NCBI GenBank assembly: GCA_013349615.1
Contig: DUZJ01000041.1
Span: 1-32,333 of the forward strand
Source: Planctomycetota bacterium
GTDB lineage: Bacteria; Planctomycetota; Phycisphaerae; Sedimentisphaerales; Anaerobacaceae
DNA length: 32,333 nucleotides
Direction: 5' to 3'
Each line of letters begins with the position of its first letter. Position 1 is the stretch's first letter. The translations under genes and the position numbers were made by a program. The notes under the pieces were generated by a model. The model saw only the letters and a list, made by a program, of their open reading frames with translations. It made no database searches and had not been told where the DNA came from. This document shows, piece by piece, positions 31,720 to 32,333 of this stretch.

Positions 31720-32166
31720 TCAGCTAATTCCATACTCTTTAATTTTTCTATAAAGTGTTCGTTCTCCAATCTCTAACAGTCGAGCTGCTTTTTCTCGATT
31801 CCCCTTAGTAACGTGTAAGGCGTCCAAAATGGCCCCCTTTTCAATATTTTTCAACGTTAGATTACCCTCATGTAGTTCACGGTCTTTTTGTGCCTTCTCA
31901 GGTTTCGGTGTTGGAAGACAGCCTGCTTGTATCCATTCATCAATGTCTTTTTCACGCCATCTCATGTGACCATCAAGATAAACCGGTGAAGGAATTTTCC
32001 CAGAAGAAGCAGCCCTTTCTATCCATTTCACTGGCTTCGGAAAGGTTGACCGGTTGAATTTTGCAGGAAAGACGTATTTTCTACTATATGATACGGATAT
32101 TGACTTTATTTTTCTTACAGGCCGAAGCAAAACAACTCGATACGGGATGGATTTTTCAAGGAACAT
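31720..32166 (-). CDS. AlpA-like plus Fis-type helix-turn-helix regulator
   Basis: This encodes a 148-residue DNA-binding protein. Residues about 41-83 (TFPKPVKWIERAASSGKIP, then RWREKDIDEWIQAGC) resemble the AlpA/excisionase type of winged helix. Residues 104-145 (TLKNIEKGAILDALHVTKGN, then KAARLLEIGERTLYRKIKEY) are a Fis-type HTH, as at the C-terminus of NtrC-family activators, but without the AAA+ domain. Such short two-HTH proteins probably regulate transcription or act with mobile DNA; no target is evident. The start is uncertain: ATG 32166 is chosen, though its purine-rich GAGGTG is directly adjacent. The frame remains open to 32307, but that extension is less protein-like. Confidence 0.72.
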   Translation of the reverse strand: MFLEKSIPYRVVLLRPVRKIKSISVSYSRKYVFPAKFNRSTFPKPVKWIERAASSGKIPSPVYLDGHMRWREKDIDEWIQAGCLPTPKPEKAQKDRELHEGNLTLKNIEKGAILDALHVTKGNREKAARLLEIGERTLYRKIKEYGIS

Positions 32167-32333
32167 CACCTCTAATTTTGAGATACACGGAGAGCTTGCA
32201 TTCATCGATGATAAATTCCTGACAATCGCCGACAAGCACGGCATCGGCTCAATGGTGATTTTATTTTGCGATTGTGCGTTTGCCGGTCGAGAGCCATACC
32301 TGGGCAAGCAGGATGAGCCGGTCCCCGGAGTTC
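32147..32333 (+). CDS. Open frame running off the right edge, unknown
   Basis: From ATG 32147 this frame stays open to the window end (62 codons, MDFSRNITSNFEIHGELAF onward; the frame is open from about 31985). From about 32190 it is rich in G-starting codons and reads like a normal protein, more so than the opposite-strand frame over the same bases. It overlaps the start of the regulator gene by 20 bases on the other strand and has no clear ribosome site. I do not recognise a family. Confidence 0.25.
   Translation, partial: MDFSRNITSNFEIHGELAFIDDKFLTIADKHGIGSMVILFCDCAFAGREPYLGKQDEPVPGV

Overview
The window looks like a chromosomal segment of a planctomycete-like bacterium, most likely Phycisphaerae-related and perhaps metagenome-derived. 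This is an inference from gene style: Tat-exported and lipoprotein versions of normally cytoplasmic enzymes, a large glycoside hydrolase family 2 protein, a homoserine dehydrogenase / ApgM-type kinase / aspartokinase cluster, and an Asn-Pro-rich interspersed repeat that I recall from planctomycete assemblies. No rRNA or other decisive marker is present. Gene density is ordinary bacterial. The 12.4-18.5 kb block is visibly richer in G+C than the 21-30 kb housekeeping block.

Layout. 1-335: one copy of an interspersed repeat with helically phased A-tracts; an inverted second copy lies at 30721-31034, so the pair brackets about 30 kb. 345-1016: the C-terminal remnant of a neutral-ceramidase-family gene. 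1093-4381 (+): a MacB/LolCDE-type ABC permease, its ATPase and a Tat-exported oligogalacturonate-lyase-like (PL22) protein. 4398-7239 (-): a secreted ceramidase-family hydrolase followed by a Tat-exported DegT/DnrJ/EryC1/StrS aminotransferase. 7483-18529 (+), divergent from these: a sodium:solute symporter, a lipoprotein Gfo/Idh/MocA oxidoreductase, a second, cytoplasmic DegT-type aminotransferase, an uncharacterised secreted 739-residue protein and a GH2 protein split into two overlapping frames.

18622-30570 is a housekeeping block, mostly on the minus strand: tRNA-Pro(CGG), priA, a D-amino-acid/branched-chain-type aminotransferase, rplU (+, not followed by rpmA), a SirC/Met8-type siroheme enzyme, an anchored staphylococcal-nuclease-type nuclease, lysC, an ApgM-like probable homoserine kinase, hom, an RluA-family pseudouridine synthase with a damaged or non-canonical 5' end, and sppA. 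30571-31719 is a gene-free stretch full of repeats. 31720-32166 encodes a small AlpA/Fis-type DNA-binding protein.

How the genes may work together. The 3.1-18.5 kb part reads as a glycan or amino-cyclitol utilisation locus: outer enzymes (PL22-like, GH2, the 739-residue protein) would release units, a ceramidase-type zinc amidohydrolase could act on an amide, an oxidoreductase/aminotransferase pair could oxidise and transaminate a ring or sugar carbon, and the symporter would import the product. The unusual point is that one aminotransferase carries a Tat signal and the oxidoreductase carries a lipobox, which puts redox and PLP chemistry outside the cytoplasm. In the housekeeping block hom-apgM-lysC forms a compact aspartate-to-phosphohomoserine operon in which an alkaline-phosphatase-superfamily enzyme probably replaces ThrB.
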